Shown here: positions 49,402-60,238 of the stretch, piece after piece | Numbering within the stretch: the first letter of the stretch is position 1 | Layout: the number at the start of each line of letters is the position of its first letter | Origin: Hyphomicrobiales bacterium | GTDB lineage: Bacteria > Pseudomonadota > Alphaproteobacteria > Rhizobiales > Xanthobacteraceae | Length of the DNA: 64,000 nt | NCBI GenBank assembly: GCA_016185205.1 | Contig: JACPOA010000011.1 | Coordinates: 1-64,000, forward strand | Reading direction: 5' to 3' | The notes under the pieces: generated by a model | Seen by the model: the letters and a program-made list of their open reading frames with translations, nothing else | Told to the model about the DNA's origin: nothing | The model's database searches: none | Made by a program: the position numbers and the translations under genes

Positions 49402-49541
49402 GATGTCCTCCATGGTTTCGGCGGTCTACGCGCCGATACGCATTCACAGTGTCTCGATGCCCTTCGCTCCGGGCATGACTTCGGGCGGCTTGCACCGTGG
49501 GCGACGCCAGCGAAAGCCGTGGCCATGGCCAGCCTCACCCG

Positions 49542-52478
49542 TCACTGCGCGGACGCGCCGGCGCGCTTCATGCGCTGCGCCACTTTGAACAGCTCCACAA
49601 TGACGAGCAGTGTGGCCGAGACGCCCGTCAAGACCAGCCAATCGGTCGCCGATAGCGCAACCGTATGGAACGCCGTCTGCAGGAACGGGACATAGATCAC
49701 CATCACGTGCGTGGACAGCGAGAAGATCACCGCAACGAGCAGCCACTTATTGTCGAAGAACCCGCTGAAGGCGCTGCGCCAATTCGAGCGGCAGTTGTAG
49801 ACGTTGAAGAGCTGGAACATCATCAGCGTCGTAAAGGCCATGGTGCGCGCGTAGGCCTCGTCGGCCGTGTTCGGTCCGGTGCCCTTCGCGAACAGCGTGA
49901 ACAGCCCGCCGGGATAATAGGCATCGAGCACGGCGAGCGTTCCGACCATCATCACCGAACCGACGCCGGCGAGGTACCACCAGTCCGCCACCGTCAGCAC
50001 GCCGGTGCCGCGCTGTCGCGGCTCCCACTCCATGACGTCGGGGTCTTTCGGGTCGACGCCGAGCGCCAGCGCGGGCGGCCCATCGGTGATCAAGTTGATC
50101 CAAAGGAGCTGCGCGGCGAGCAGCGGCAGGAACAGTCCAGGCTCTGCCGAGGTGAGGCCGAGCACGCCCGCAAACATCACGCCCGCGAACATCGTGAGCA
50201 ATTCGCCGGCGTTCGAAGACAAGAGATAGATCAGGTACTTGCGGATGTTTGCGTAGACTCCGCGCCCTTCCTCGATTGCTTTGACGATGCTGGCGAAGTT
50301 GTCGTCGGTCAGCACCATGTCGGCCGCCTCCTTCGAGACGTCCGTGCCGGTGATGCCCATGGCGACGCCGATATTGGCAGACTTGAGTGCCGGCGCGTCA
50401 TTGATGCCGTCGCCGGTCATGGCGACGATATGACCCTTGCGCTGGAGCGCGCTCACAATACGCAACTTGTGTTCGGGATCGACGCGGGCGAATACGCGTA
50501 CTTGCTCGACAATTGCATCGAGCTGGGCATCGTCCATGGTCCGCATCTCGACGCCGGTAACGGTCCGCGCCCCCGGCTCGAATATTTCCAGCTCGCGTGC
50601 GATCGCCTCGGCGGTCGCCGGGTGGTCGCCGGTGATCATCACCGAGCGGATATGCGCCCGCTTGGCGATAGCGACAGCGACCTTCGCCTCCGCCCGCGGC
50701 GGGTCGATCATGCCGACCAAGCCGAGCAGCACGAGGTCGTCCTCGATGCTGTCCGGCAGCTCGATCGTCGATGTGCGATTGGCGGTGGCAGCCTGCGGAT
50801 CGATACCCAAAGAGGCGGCAGGCATGGTGCGCGTGGCAATTGCCAGTGTGCGGAGCGCCTGGGCCGCGAGCGCGTCGTTGCGCCGCGAGAAGTCCGCGCG
50901 GCCGTCCTCGCCGAGCGGGACGATCTTGCCGCCTTGCCACAAATAACGACTGTTTGCCAGCAGAACTTCGGGCGCGCCTTTGACGAAGATGCGCAGTTCA
51001 CTCGGGTTCTCGCGATCGACATGGACGGTAGTGTGGCGCTTGCGCTCGGAGGTGAAGGGGATTTCCGCGATGCGGGGAAAGCGCTCGAGCTCAGCGGCGG
51101 AGATGCCGAACTTGCGCGCCGCGACCACCAGTGCGCCTTCGGTCGGGTCGCCCTGCACACGCCAACGCCCTTCGCGGTTGACGAGTTCCGCATCGTTGGC
51201 AAGCGCGGCCGCGCGCAATGTCTGCACGATCGACTCGCGTTGCGGCGACGTCTCCGCGAGTTTTTTACCCTCGACGGTGAAGTCCCCCTCGGGGATGTAG
51301 CCGCTGCCGCCGACTTCGACCAGCGCCTCGGCCGTCATGATCGCACGCACGGTCATCTCGTTGCGCGTCAGAGTGCCGGTCTTGTCGGAGCAGATCACGG
51401 TCGCAGCGCCGAGGGTTTCGACCGCCGGCAGCTTGCGAACGATGGCATGGGCCGCCGCCATGCGCCGCACGCCGAGACTCAGCCCCACGGTTACGATCGC
51501 CGGCAGCGCCTCGGGGATCGCGGCGACAGCGAGCGCCACTGCGAACAGGAACAAGCTGAGCACGATGTTGAGCGTGAAGGTGGAAGTGCTGAACAGGCCG
51601 GCCGCGAACACGATGGCGCAGATTCCCAGCATGATGATGCTCAGCCGTTTGCCGGTGCGGTCGAGCTCCTGTTGCAGCGGTGTCGGCTCCTTTTCGGCGG
51701 CTTCCAGCAGCCCCGCGATGCGGCCGACCTCAGTCCCCATCCCGGTCGCGACAACGATGGCCCGGCCGCGCCCGTAGGTGGCGACCGTGCCCGAGTACAG
51801 CATGTTGCGGCGGTCGCCGATGCCGACGTCCCCGGAAATAGGCTTGACGTCCTTCGACACCGGCACGCTCTCGCCGGTGAGCGGGGCCTCGTCGGCTTGC
51901 AAATTCGCAACCTCGATGATCCGGGAGTCCGCCGGGATCTTGTCCCCGGCTTCCACCAGCACGATGTCGCCGGGCACGATCTCGTGGGTCGCGACGCGCT
52001 GGCGGTCACCGTCGCGCACCACCGTAGTTTCCGGGGCGGCCAGCGCCATCAGCGCCCGCACCGACTTTTCAGCCCTTGATTCCTGTATGAAGCCCAGCAT
52101 TGAGTTGAGCACGATGATCGCCATGATGACGATCGCCTCGTACGGCAGGGCGGTCTCGCGCGGGTCCTGCAGCAGCCACTCGATCATCGAAATGACGACG
52201 GCGACGAGCAGGATGATCACCAGGAAGTTCTGGAATTGCTCTAGCAGCCGCGTCCACCAGGGCGTTTCCGGCGCGCTCTTCAGCCGGTTCGGCCCGTACC
52301 GCTCGAGGCGCTGTTGCACCTCGGCCCGGCTCAGGCCGCGCGCAACGTCGGAGCCGAGCGCGGCGACCACCGCGTCAGCCGCTTCGCGGTGGGGGTTAGC
52401 CGTGACAAACGAAACGGGGCTGACCGAATTGCGTTCGCCCTCGTCCTGCGGGCGCGCTGGGATCGCGGTCTGCAACAT
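49542..52478 (-). CDS. Cation-transporting P-type ATPase (Ca2+-ATPase-like)
   Basis: CSDKTGTLTRNEMTV; MTGDGINDAPALKSANIGVAMG; LTGESVPVSK. Confidence 0.94.
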   Translation of the reverse strand: MLQTAIPARPQDEGERNSVSPVSFVTANPHREAADAVVAALGSDVARGLSRAEVQQRLERYGPNRLKSAPETPWWTRLLEQFQNFLVIILLVAVVISMIEWLLQDPRETALPYEAIVIMAIIVLNSMLGFIQESRAEKSVRALMALAAPETTVVRDGDRQRVATHEIVPGDIVLVEAGDKIPADSRIIEVANLQADEAPLTGESVPVSKDVKPISGDVGIGDRRNMLYSGTVATYGRGRAIVVATGMGTEVGRIAGLLEAAEKEPTPLQQELDRTGKRLSIIMLGICAIVFAAGLFSTSTFTLNIVLSLFLFAVALAVAAIPEALPAIVTVGLSLGVRRMAAAHAIVRKLPAVETLGAATVICSDKTGTLTRNEMTVRAIMTAEALVEVGGSGYIPEGDFTVEGKKLAETSPQRESIVQTLRAAALANDAELVNREGRWRVQGDPTEGALVVAARKFGISAAELERFPRIAEIPFTSERKRHTTVHVDRENPSELRIFVKGAPEVLLANSRYLWQGGKIVPLGEDGRADFSRRNDALAAQALRTLAIATRTMPAASLGIDPQAATANRTSTIELPDSIEDDLVLLGLVGMIDPPRAEAKVAVAIAKRAHIRSVMITGDHPATAEAIARELEIFEPGARTVTGVEMRTMDDAQLDAIVEQVRVFARVDPEHKLRIVSALQRKGHIVAMTGDGINDAPALKSANIGVAMGITGTDVSKEAADMVLTDDNFASIVKAIEEGRGVYANIRKYLIYLLSSNAGELLTMFAGVMFAGVLGLTSAEPGLFLPLLAAQLLWINLITDGPPALALGVDPKDPDVMEWEPRQRGTGVLTVADWWYLAGVGSVMMVGTLAVLDAYYPGGLFTLFAKGTGPNTADEAYARTMAFTTLMMFQLFNVYNCRSNWRSAFSGFFDNKWLLVAVIFSLSTHVMVIYVPFLQTAFHTVALSATDWLVLTGVSATLLVIVELFKVAQRMKRAGASAQ

Positions 52479-53111
52479 CGTTGGCTCCTACGATTGCGGG
52501 CAAACGTCATTGACCGCCGTCCCCGCGGGGAGCCGGCGCGACACGACACGCCGGCACCCCCAAGGGGATACCGGCTCGTCGTCCTTGATGCTTTGGCTGG
52601 CATGCCTGTTGGCGCAGAGAGAAATCTGCAACCAACTGATCGGCACCAATGCTTTCAGCATGGCGACCTCAGACCAGGTGAAACAAAGCCGTCAGCCCTT
52701 CCGTTCAGCCCCGACGATCTGGGCCTGCCGCAAGCGAATTCGGCTCAAAGTTCCTGGCAAAGGTCTCGCTGCAACGCTTCAGTGCGTTGCCCGTACGCCC
52801 GGAGATTAAATCAATCTCGTGCTGACGGCCGTACGGATGAGGCTACTCCCCTTTGACGGGTAGTGCTGAGATTGTAGTACGCGAATTGCAAAAGGGAAGG
52901 GCTCTTTCCGGGCGCTGACAGGCTTTTCTGGGCGAGCCGATACGGGCCTGGGTGAGACCCATCAGCCACACAACGTTGCGACTACGCACCACCGCAGCTT
53001 CGGGTCAATGGACATTCCGCGTTGCCCGCATCATGTCCGATTTACCCCTGCCGGACATTGGCGACGGCTCGTACGGATCGGCTTTTGGCCGTGCGTTTAT
53101 GAATCGACGTG

Positions 53112-54020
53112 CTAGAACTTCACGCCCAGGGCGACGCGGCCGGTATTGATGGCGCTCCTGATGCCGTTGGCCGGCGCGAAACCGACGAACTCCCATTCGC
53201 CGCGCAAGAACACATTCGGCAGCACCGCCACGTCCATGCCGAGGCCGACGGTGAAGCCGCCGACGACGGCATTGTCCTTGTTGTTGCTTTGCGTGATTGG
53301 ACCGAATGTGAAAGGAGGAGTCGGCGCCGGCGGCGTCTCGTCGGACGTCACGGTTGCGCTGCTGGTATAGTTGAAACGGCCGACCGCGCCGCCGACAAAG
53401 GCATAGGGCAGGAATTGGCCGACCGCATAGCCGGCCCGCATGCGCAGTGTCGCGTAGTCGACGAGTTTCATGGTCGACTGTGCCGTGATGGTCACGTCGT
53501 GTGTGACGCCGTCCGACGTTGTCACGCGGCGGCTGATCGAATCGCTGGCCGACGCCTGCATTGACGACGGGCGATTATAGGCCGCGTCGATGCCGAGCAC
53601 GAGCTGCTCCCACTGCGTGCTGTAGCCGAGAAAGGCGCCGTAGTTGCGGCTGTTGGTGATGTTGTGCGGCAGCGCCGTCCAGGACGAAGGCGACGCCTCG
53701 CTTTCCAGCGTGCTGTTGCGCAGGATATAGGCGACCAACTGGCTTGTACTGTTGCCGAAATCGGTATCCATGCTGGTGAGGCCGAGCTGGATGCCGAAAT
53801 TGACGCCGTCCCAGCGGCTGTATCTGCTCGCGCTGAACATATCCGAATACGAGCCGCGTAGAATCGAATCGTCCAGATCGGCGGCGCCGGCGGCCGGCGC
53901 CAGCAGAGTCACGGCGAGCATGGCTATACCGGCGCGCAAACGCCAGCGGCGGCGGCAGAGGCCCGCAACGCATCGGCGGCGGCGCGCAGCGGCGCCGTTA
54001 TCGCGTGTAACGCAGATCAT
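53112..54020 (-). CDS. Outer-membrane beta-barrel protein
   Basis: LRMRAGYAVGQFLPYAFVGGAVGRF; terminal ..RVALGVKF. Confidence 0.82.
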   Translation of the reverse strand: MICVTRDNGAAARRRRCVAGLCRRRWRLRAGIAMLAVTLLAPAAGAADLDDSILRGSYSDMFSASRYSRWDGVNFGIQLGLTSMDTDFGNSTSQLVAYILRNSTLESEASPSSWTALPHNITNSRNYGAFLGYSTQWEQLVLGIDAAYNRPSSMQASASDSISRRVTTSDGVTHDVTITAQSTMKLVDYATLRMRAGYAVGQFLPYAFVGGAVGRFNYTSSATVTSDETPPAPTPPFTFGPITQSNNKDNAVVGGFTVGLGMDVAVLPNVFLRGEWEFVGFAPANGIRSAINTGRVALGVKF

Positions 54021-54741
54021 CGAAGCTCCAGCGCAACCCGACGCGCAGCTCGTGCGCCGCGACATTCTTGAAGGTCGTCGCCGCGAACGCGTCGCTGCCA
54101 GTCGAGAGGTTGCCGATATTGAGGTAGCGGTAGCCGACATCGATCAACATGTTGTGCGCGATGGGAGCGGCGACGCCGGCCATGCCGGCCCAGGCGAAAT
54201 TCCACCGGTTCTTGGCGGCTTCGCCGGCAACAGGCGGAGCGGCGGTGCCCACATAATCGGATACGCGCGCATAGGCAACGCCGGCGCCGCCGCCGATATA
54301 GGGCGTGAAGCGGTACCAGGTGCCGAGATCGATATAGCCGTTGAACAGCGCGGTGGTCGCCTGGATCTTGGCGGTGGTGTCGCCGGCGGCCGCGACCGTG
54401 CCCTGATATTTCACCGGCGATGCGTAATCGATGGTGACGTCGGTGCGCAGCCAGCTGCTCTTGATGCCGGCGCCGAGGCTGGCGGTCATGCCGCTGCCGA
54501 GACTGTTGTCGGTCGGATTTGGCGGCGACGCCGATTCCGCACCGCCGATCAGACCCCAATGCGCGCCGAGATCGCCGCGCAGGTACCAGCCGCTATTGGC
54601 GTCGATGAACGAAGTGCGGAATTGCGGCTGGGGCGGCGGCAGCGGATATCCCGGCATATCGGCGGCCTGTGCGAGCGCAGATGAAAGCGCCAACGCCGAA
54701 CCGGAAACCGCAAGCGTCCTCAAGTACCCCTTGCAACCCAT
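53998..54741 (-). CDS. Outer-membrane beta-barrel protein
   Basis: Signal peptide; GWYLRGDLGAHWG; YIDLGTWYRFTPYIGGGAGVAY. Confidence 0.87.
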   Translation of the reverse strand: MGCKGYLRTLAVSGSALALSSALAQAADMPGYPLPPPQPQFRTSFIDANSGWYLRGDLGAHWGLIGGAESASPPNPTDNSLGSGMTASLGAGIKSSWLRTDVTIDYASPVKYQGTVAAAGDTTAKIQATTALFNGYIDLGTWYRFTPYIGGGAGVAYARVSDYVGTAAPPVAGEAAKNRWNFAWAGMAGVAAPIAHNMLIDVGYRYLNIGNLSTGSDAFAATTFKNVAAHELRVGLRWSFDDLRYTR

Positions 54742-54866
54742 GACCCGAATTCCTCGCTACGCTTACTGCGGCAGACGCGCCGCTTACCGTTCATTCACCA
54801 TGCCGCACAGAAGTTAAGGCGTGGCTAACCATGAAAATTGACCACGCCTGTTAACCGGGCGCGGCC

Positions 54867-55793
54867 CTAGCCTCTGCTGCGCAGCGGCGGCTGGTAGACC
54901 GGCGGCGCGTAGACCGGCGGCGGCACGTATGTCTGGGGTTGCGCGTAGTATTGGACCGGCCTGGAGCGCTCGGTCAAACCTTCAAGATTGAAGCGCAGGC
55001 CGAGTTTGACGTCGTGCGACGTCAGGTGGCGGAATTCGAACGGCGGGAAGGTCTGGGAGCGATCGAAATTAATGCCGTTGCCCGTCGTCGCATTGCCGAG
55101 GTCGATATAGCGATAGGCCAGCTCGACCGTGAAATTTTTTGTCACCCTGTAGGCCAGACCCGCGTGCAGCGCCCAGGCGAAGTTCCACTTGCTTGCGGTA
55201 TCGAAGGACGCATCGCTCCCGCCGCTGACCGAGCATGAAGTGCTGTTGATGCAGGTCGAGAAGTCGCCGAAATTGCTGATCGTGTTGCGGCTCATGCCGA
55301 CACCGGCGCCGACGAATGGCGTGACGTTGTACCAGGTGCCGAGATCGACGTAGCCGTTGAGCAGGAAGGTCAACTCGGACTTGCTGGCGGTGTAGCGGTC
55401 GACGATGTAACATGGAGGAGCGCCGCCACACGCTCCGGCAGGCCAGGTACCGATATCGAGGCCGTGGAAATTGGCTTTGCCGCGGTATTCACCGGTCAGG
55501 TCAAAGCGCAGCCAATCGTTATAATTATAACCGATACCGAGACCGAAGAACGGCGCCGAGTCGAAACCCCTGTCGACATTCTGCACCGAGGCTAAGCCCG
55601 CGTATTGATCGCTGAACAGGCTGCCGAGCTGCTGATTGCTGAAGCCGATATCGCCGCGCAGGTACCAGCTGGAGAATTCTTCGATTACCGGCGGCTGCAT
55701 ATAAACCGGCTGCGGATAATCGGCGGCATGCGCCGCGCTGGCGGCGAGCAAGGTCGCGGCGCAGATCGAAATCGGAAGGCGCGCACTTAACAT
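54867..55793 (-). CDS. Outer-membrane beta-barrel protein
   Basis: SWYLRGDIGFSNQQL; YVDLGTWYNVTPFVGAGVGMS; paralogous to 53998..54741. Confidence 0.87.
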   Translation of the reverse strand: MLSARLPISICAATLLAASAAHAADYPQPVYMQPPVIEEFSSWYLRGDIGFSNQQLGSLFSDQYAGLASVQNVDRGFDSAPFFGLGIGYNYNDWLRFDLTGEYRGKANFHGLDIGTWPAGACGGAPPCYIVDRYTASKSELTFLLNGYVDLGTWYNVTPFVGAGVGMSRNTISNFGDFSTCINSTSCSVSGGSDASFDTASKWNFAWALHAGLAYRVTKNFTVELAYRYIDLGNATTGNGINFDRSQTFPPFEFRHLTSHDVKLGLRFNLEGLTERSRPVQYYAQPQTYVPPPVYAPPVYQPPLRSRG

Positions 55794-55997
55794 GTTATCG
55801 TCCCTCGTCGGTTCCGCCGGACGGATGGCGGAAGGATGAGCGGGACGATGGCAGCAAATCCTTAAGTGCGGCTTAACCGTGTTTTTTAACCACGCGGCTT
55901 AACGAAATGATGCGGCTGACGCTGCACGTGGACGCGGCTCGCGCGCGCAGCGATTCGGGTATTAAGAAATTGTTTACGCTTGCGGCGGCGCCCGTCT

Positions 55998-56489
55998 CTA
56001 GTCCTTGCCGCCCTCGCCCATCTCGCCGATGTGATGCTGGGCGTAGAGTTCCAGGCCGAGCTTGGCCACCAGGTCGAGCTGGGTCTCGAGGAAGTCGATG
56101 TGGTGCTCCTCGTCCGCCATCAGCTTCTCGAACAGATCGCGGGTGACGTAGTCCTTGACCGAATGGCAGTGGGTGGCGGCCTCCTGGTAGAGCGCGCGCG
56201 CCGACATTTCCGCCGCCAGGTCGCAGTCCAGCACCTCTTTCACGTTCTGTCCGATGTGGAGCGGATCGAGCACCTGCATGTTGGGAAAGCCGTCGAGGAA
56301 GATGACGCGTTCGACCAGTTTGTCGGCGTGCTCCATCTCTTCGATCGACTCCTTGCGCCACTGCTTGGCAAGGTCCTTGTAGCCCCAGTTGTCGAGCAGC
56401 CGGTAATGCAGCCAATACTGGTTCACCGCCGTAAGCTCGTGGCGCAGCGCCTTGTTGAGGTATTCGATAACCTTGGCATCGCCCTTCAT
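55998..56489 (-). CDS. bfr: Bacterioferritin
   Basis: [36 protein letters not shown]...[16 protein letters not shown]. Confidence 0.96.
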   Translation of the reverse strand: MKGDAKVIEYLNKALRHELTAVNQYWLHYRLLDNWGYKDLAKQWRKESIEEMEHADKLVERVIFLDGFPNMQVLDPLHIGQNVKEVLDCDLAAEMSARALYQEAATHCHSVKDYVTRDLFEKLMADEEHHIDFLETQLDLVAKLGLELYAQHHIGEMGEGGKD

Positions 56490-56593
56490 GGCACGCTCCT
56501 ATACTGGGCCGCGGAGCCCATTGTCATAGCTCATTCTGGGGCATTTTCGAATGGGCGAGCGGCTAGGCCATCGGCGGCGGGCGGCCTTGCGGC

Positions 56594-56863
56594 TCAGCGC
56601 TGCTGCACCTTGCGCAGCCAGTCGTAGCTGACCAGACGCTCGGCCAGCACGATCAGCGAGGAGCGCGCGCTCGCATCCTCGATCGCCAGGAAGGCCTCGA
56701 TCAACCGCATGGCTTCCTGCGTGCGCGGATCGTCCGGGCTGCCGGCGGCGGCGAGCGCGCCGGGCGCGGCCGCTGGAAAATCACGCGTCAGAGCGCATTT
56801 TTCCGTGGTTTTCAAAGACATAGGCACGACACTGAGATCGGGCTTGCGGGGGTACTTATTCAT
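56594..56863 (-). CDS. Hypothetical protein
   Basis: MNKYPRKPDLSVVPMSLK...FLAIEDASARSSLIVLAERLVSYDWL. Confidence 0.65.
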   Translation of the reverse strand: MNKYPRKPDLSVVPMSLKTTEKCALTRDFPAAAPGALAAAGSPDDPRTQEAMRLIEAFLAIEDASARSSLIVLAERLVSYDWLRKVQQR

Positions 56864-57027
56864 GGCGCCGTCGACTCGGATAAGCGGGCTTCGTTCACTG
56901 GCGGCAGGCCCGGCGCGCAACGAAGCAAAGCGCGTGCGACAACTTAGCGTTGAGCCTCGGCTTATGGCGGCCGGTTGTCATTAACGGCGTCATGGCATTT
57001 TATGAGCTTTCATCTCATAATATTCCA

Positions 57028-57921
57028 ATGGAACTCCGCCATCTGAAATATTTCGTCGCGGTCGCCGAGGAGCTGCATTTCGGCCGTGCGGCGGCGCGTC
57101 TCAATATTTCCGCGCCCACGCTCAGCCACCAGATCGCCGCCTTGGAAACGATGCTCGGCGCCAAGCTGCTGACGCGCAAGACCAAGAGCGCGGTCGCGCT
57201 CACGCAGCCCGGAAAGCGCTTTCTCGTCGAGGCCCATGCGACCCTCAAGCAGGCCTCCCAAGCAGAACTGATCGGGCGCCGGGCCGCCCGCGGCGCCGTC
57301 GGCTCAATCGCCGTGGGCTACATTTTCTCGGCCGGCTGCAGCGGCCTGGTCTCGTCGGCCCTGTTCGACTTCCGGAAGACGCATCCGGACGTGTCGATTC
57401 AGTTGCGGTGGATGCTGACCTTTGCGCAGTTCAGGGCGCTGCTCGACGACTCACTCGACGTCGGCTTCACGCAGGCGCTGCTGCGTTATCCATCCGGACT
57501 GAGCGCCTTCATCGTCGACCGGCAAACGTTCTGGCTGGCGATACCGAAGGGGCACTATCTCGCAGCGCGCAAGCATATCACGCCGGCCATGCTGGCCGAG
57601 GAGACCTTCATCGCGGTGTCGTTGGAAATGGAAGTCGGATTTGACGGCTATATCAAGGCCGTCAGCTCGCCAGGCATTTCGCCACGCATCGTCGAACGTG
57701 TGCCGGATGTCTTCACGGTGTTGACGCTGGTGGCCGCAGGAGCAGGCATCGGCGTGGTGTCGGAACCGCTCTCGCGCTTAGCCATGCCTGGCATCGTCTT
57801 TCGCAAAATCGCCGACCTCACGCGCACGTCGGATCTTGCCGTGGTTTTCCGCAAGAACGAAAGCTCGCCGGCGGTAAAGGCGTTCGTCGATTTCCTACGC
57901 GCCAGGGCGCGCGTGCGGTGA
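57028..57921 (+). CDS. LysR-family transcriptional regulator
   Basis: MELRHLKYFVAVAEELHFGRAAARLNISAPTLSHQIAALE. Confidence 0.94.
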   Translation: MELRHLKYFVAVAEELHFGRAAARLNISAPTLSHQIAALETMLGAKLLTRKTKSAVALTQPGKRFLVEAHATLKQASQAELIGRRAARGAVGSIAVGYIFSAGCSGLVSSALFDFRKTHPDVSIQLRWMLTFAQFRALLDDSLDVGFTQALLRYPSGLSAFIVDRQTFWLAIPKGHYLAARKHITPAMLAEETFIAVSLEMEVGFDGYIKAVSSPGISPRIVERVPDVFTVLTLVAAGAGIGVVSEPLSRLAMPGIVFRKIADLTRTSDLAVVFRKNESSPAVKAFVDFLRARARVR

Positions 57922-58683
57922 ATGCGTGAGCTGTCGGCCGAACATGGCGAAGATCTCGCGCCAGTCCGCCTCGACAGCGGCGCGGTCGTGGACATCGCGG
58001 TCGGGCAGCGCATAGCCATGATTGGCGCCGGCATGCAAGTTGAAACGATAGCTGACATCGGCGCAGCTTGCGAACGCCCGCGCAAGCGCGGAAACCACTT
58101 CCGGCCCGCCGAAGCGATCGTGTGCGCCGTAGCCGCAATAGACCTCGCCACGCATGCGATGCGCGAGGCGATGCGGCGAGTCGGGCGCATCGGTCACCAG
58201 CCAGGTGCCGTGCAGGCTGGCGTTGGCGCAAAATCGCTGCGGAAACTCTTGACCGGCGTGGAGGGCGATGCGGCCGCCCATGCAGAAGCCGACCGATCCG
58301 GCGGCGCCGGCATCGACCGGCTCAGTGCGGCAGAAATCGAGGATCGCCGCGATATCGGTGCGCGCCGTCTGCCGGTTGAGCGCCCGCGCGTGGCTGCTGA
58401 TTTCATTTTGCAGCGCGGCCGGCAGCGCATCGAACGACACCATCTTGCCGGCGGCATTGCGGCGCTCGTAGCGGATTTTTCCTTCGCGGTAGAACAGGTT
58501 CGGCACCACGCAGTAATAGCCTTGCGCCGCCACCCGGCGCGCGATCGCATATAATTCCTCGCGCAGGCCCCACACGTCCATGAACAGCACGACCAGCGCG
58601 AACTTAGCCCCGCCGGCCGGATGGGCGGCATAGCCGTCCATCGTCCCGTCCGGGGTGGGAATATCGACCGCTTTTCCGATCAT
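57895..58683 (-). CDS. Dienelactone hydrolase family protein
   Basis: VGFCMGGRIALHAGQEFPQRF; LHAGANHGYALPDRDVHD. Confidence 0.9.
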   Translation of the reverse strand: MIGKAVDIPTPDGTMDGYAAHPAGGAKFALVVLFMDVWGLREELYAIARRVAAQGYYCVVPNLFYREGKIRYERRNAAGKMVSFDALPAALQNEISSHARALNRQTARTDIAAILDFCRTEPVDAGAAGSVGFCMGGRIALHAGQEFPQRFCANASLHGTWLVTDAPDSPHRLAHRMRGEVYCGYGAHDRFGGPEVVSALARAFASCADVSYRFNLHAGANHGYALPDRDVHDRAAVEADWREIFAMFGRQLTHSPHARPGA

Positions 58684-58699
58684 GCGACCACTGTGTACG

Positions 58700-59689
58700 C
58701 TATTTGCTGGAATCGAGGCTCATACCGGAGAGGATAGGCGACCATGCGGCACGATCGGCAATCACGCGGTCGCGCAGCCGCTCGGGCGAGCCGCCGAGCG
58801 TGTTCAGCCCCATCTTGCTGAACTTGGCGCGCGTCTCTGGATCGCGGAGAAAGGCATCCATCGCGGCATTGAGCTTGAGCACGATCGGACGCGGCACCCC
58901 GGCGGGCGCGTAAATCGCGATCCAGGTGGAGCAGACGATGTTGTAGCCGCTTTCCTTAAACGTCGGCACATTGGGCAGGAAATCCATGCGCTCCTCGGAA
59001 CCCACCGCCAGCATCTTCACCGCATCCCATCCTGGGCCGTAGGCCGGAATACCGGTGTCGATCTGGCCGCCCAGGAGGTCGGCGACGATGGGCGTCCCGG
59101 CCCGGTAGGCGATAAAGTTACCGCCGATATGAGCCTGCTTTGCGAACTCCACGCCGCACAGATGGCCCATGGTACCAGGGCCGGGATGGGCGATGCTGAG
59201 CCTATGCTGGTTCTTGTCGGCATAAGCGACCAGTTCCTTGAGCGTATTGACGCCGAGCTTTGGCGCGGCCAACAGCACATTCGGGGTGTCGCCGACCAGA
59301 ATGACCGGCGCCAAGTCCTTGTCCACGTCGTAGCCGACGCTCTTGTCCATGATCGGGCGAAACACCAGCGGACCGACCGCCGACACCACCAGGGTGTAAC
59401 CGTCCGGCGCGGCCTTGGCAGCCGACACGATGCCAACGACGCCGCCGCCGCCCGGCTTGATTTCGACAATGACCGGCTGACCGAGCGCCGTCGTCAGCAC
59501 GCTCGCGAGCGAGCGGCTGACATAGTCCATCATTCCGCCGGGCCCGAAGGTGACCATCAGCGTCACCGGCCGCGTCGGCCAATCCTCGGCCGCCGCCGGA
59601 CGCGGGGCGGCGCCCAGCATGGCCGCGACCGCGACGAGAATAACCATTTTGCAAAACGATAGTCTGGGCATGACGGGCCATGCGCGCAT
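58700..59689 (-). CDS. Tripartite tricarboxylate transporter (Bug) substrate-binding protein
   Basis: DWPTRPVTLMVTFGPGGMMDYVSRSLASVLTTALGQPVIVEIKPGGGGVVG. Confidence 0.92.
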   Translation of the reverse strand: MRAWPVMPRLSFCKMVILVAVAAMLGAAPRPAAAEDWPTRPVTLMVTFGPGGMMDYVSRSLASVLTTALGQPVIVEIKPGGGGVVGIVSAAKAAPDGYTLVVSAVGPLVFRPIMDKSVGYDVDKDLAPVILVGDTPNVLLAAPKLGVNTLKELVAYADKNQHRLSIAHPGPGTMGHLCGVEFAKQAHIGGNFIAYRAGTPIVADLLGGQIDTGIPAYGPGWDAVKMLAVGSEERMDFLPNVPTFKESGYNIVCSTWIAIYAPAGVPRPIVLKLNAAMDAFLRDPETRAKFSKMGLNTLGGSPERLRDRVIADRAAWSPILSGMSLDSSK

Positions 59690-59825
59690 CGCTCATCCTC
59701 CACCGATTTTGACGTTTCTTGAGGGCATCCTCGTGCAGGTCGCGGGCACAAGCAATGCTGGTGTGGCCAGCACTCGCGTTTTTTCGCCGCAGGCTGTCGC
59801 CGGCCACAAGCAGCGGATTTGAGGG

Positions 59826-60044
59826 TCAGGAGGCCTTATGATGCGCGGCGCAAGCGCATCCGGCCGGGCAGCCGGCGCCGGTCAGCGCTTCATCCATGAT
59901 CTTGCGGATCGTGCGCGCGCAGCGGCCGCATTGGGCGTTGCAGCCGAGACAGCCATAGACCTGGCAAGTGGTGCGCGGCGCGGCCGTGGCCACGGCGCTG
60001 CGCACCTCATGGTCGCTCAGCACGTTGCAGGAACAGACGATCAT
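59826..60044 (-). CDS. (2Fe-2S)-binding bacterioferritin-associated ferredoxin-like protein
   Basis: MIVCSCNVLSDHEVRSAV...GCLGCNAQCGRCARTIRKIMDEA. Confidence 0.9.
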   Translation of the reverse strand: MIVCSCNVLSDHEVRSAVATAAPRTTCQVYGCLGCNAQCGRCARTIRKIMDEALTGAGCPAGCACAAHHKAS

Positions 60045-60238
60045 CGGCGGTCCAGCGATTGCGAATGATTTGCAGAATGACGCATGTCGCTACCGATTTC
60101 CTTGACCCAAGTCAAACCAAAACGGTCTTTGAAGTTATTCTAAAGTATTGATGGAACTTGTATTTTCGCCGAGCCTGGTTCCCGACCGGCGCAGCGCGCC
60201 CGTTCAAAGCTGTCGGAAATGACAAGAAAATAGGCGGA

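Noticed and set aside
49665-52079. 804-aa plus ORF
   Set aside because: Antisense to the P-type ATPase
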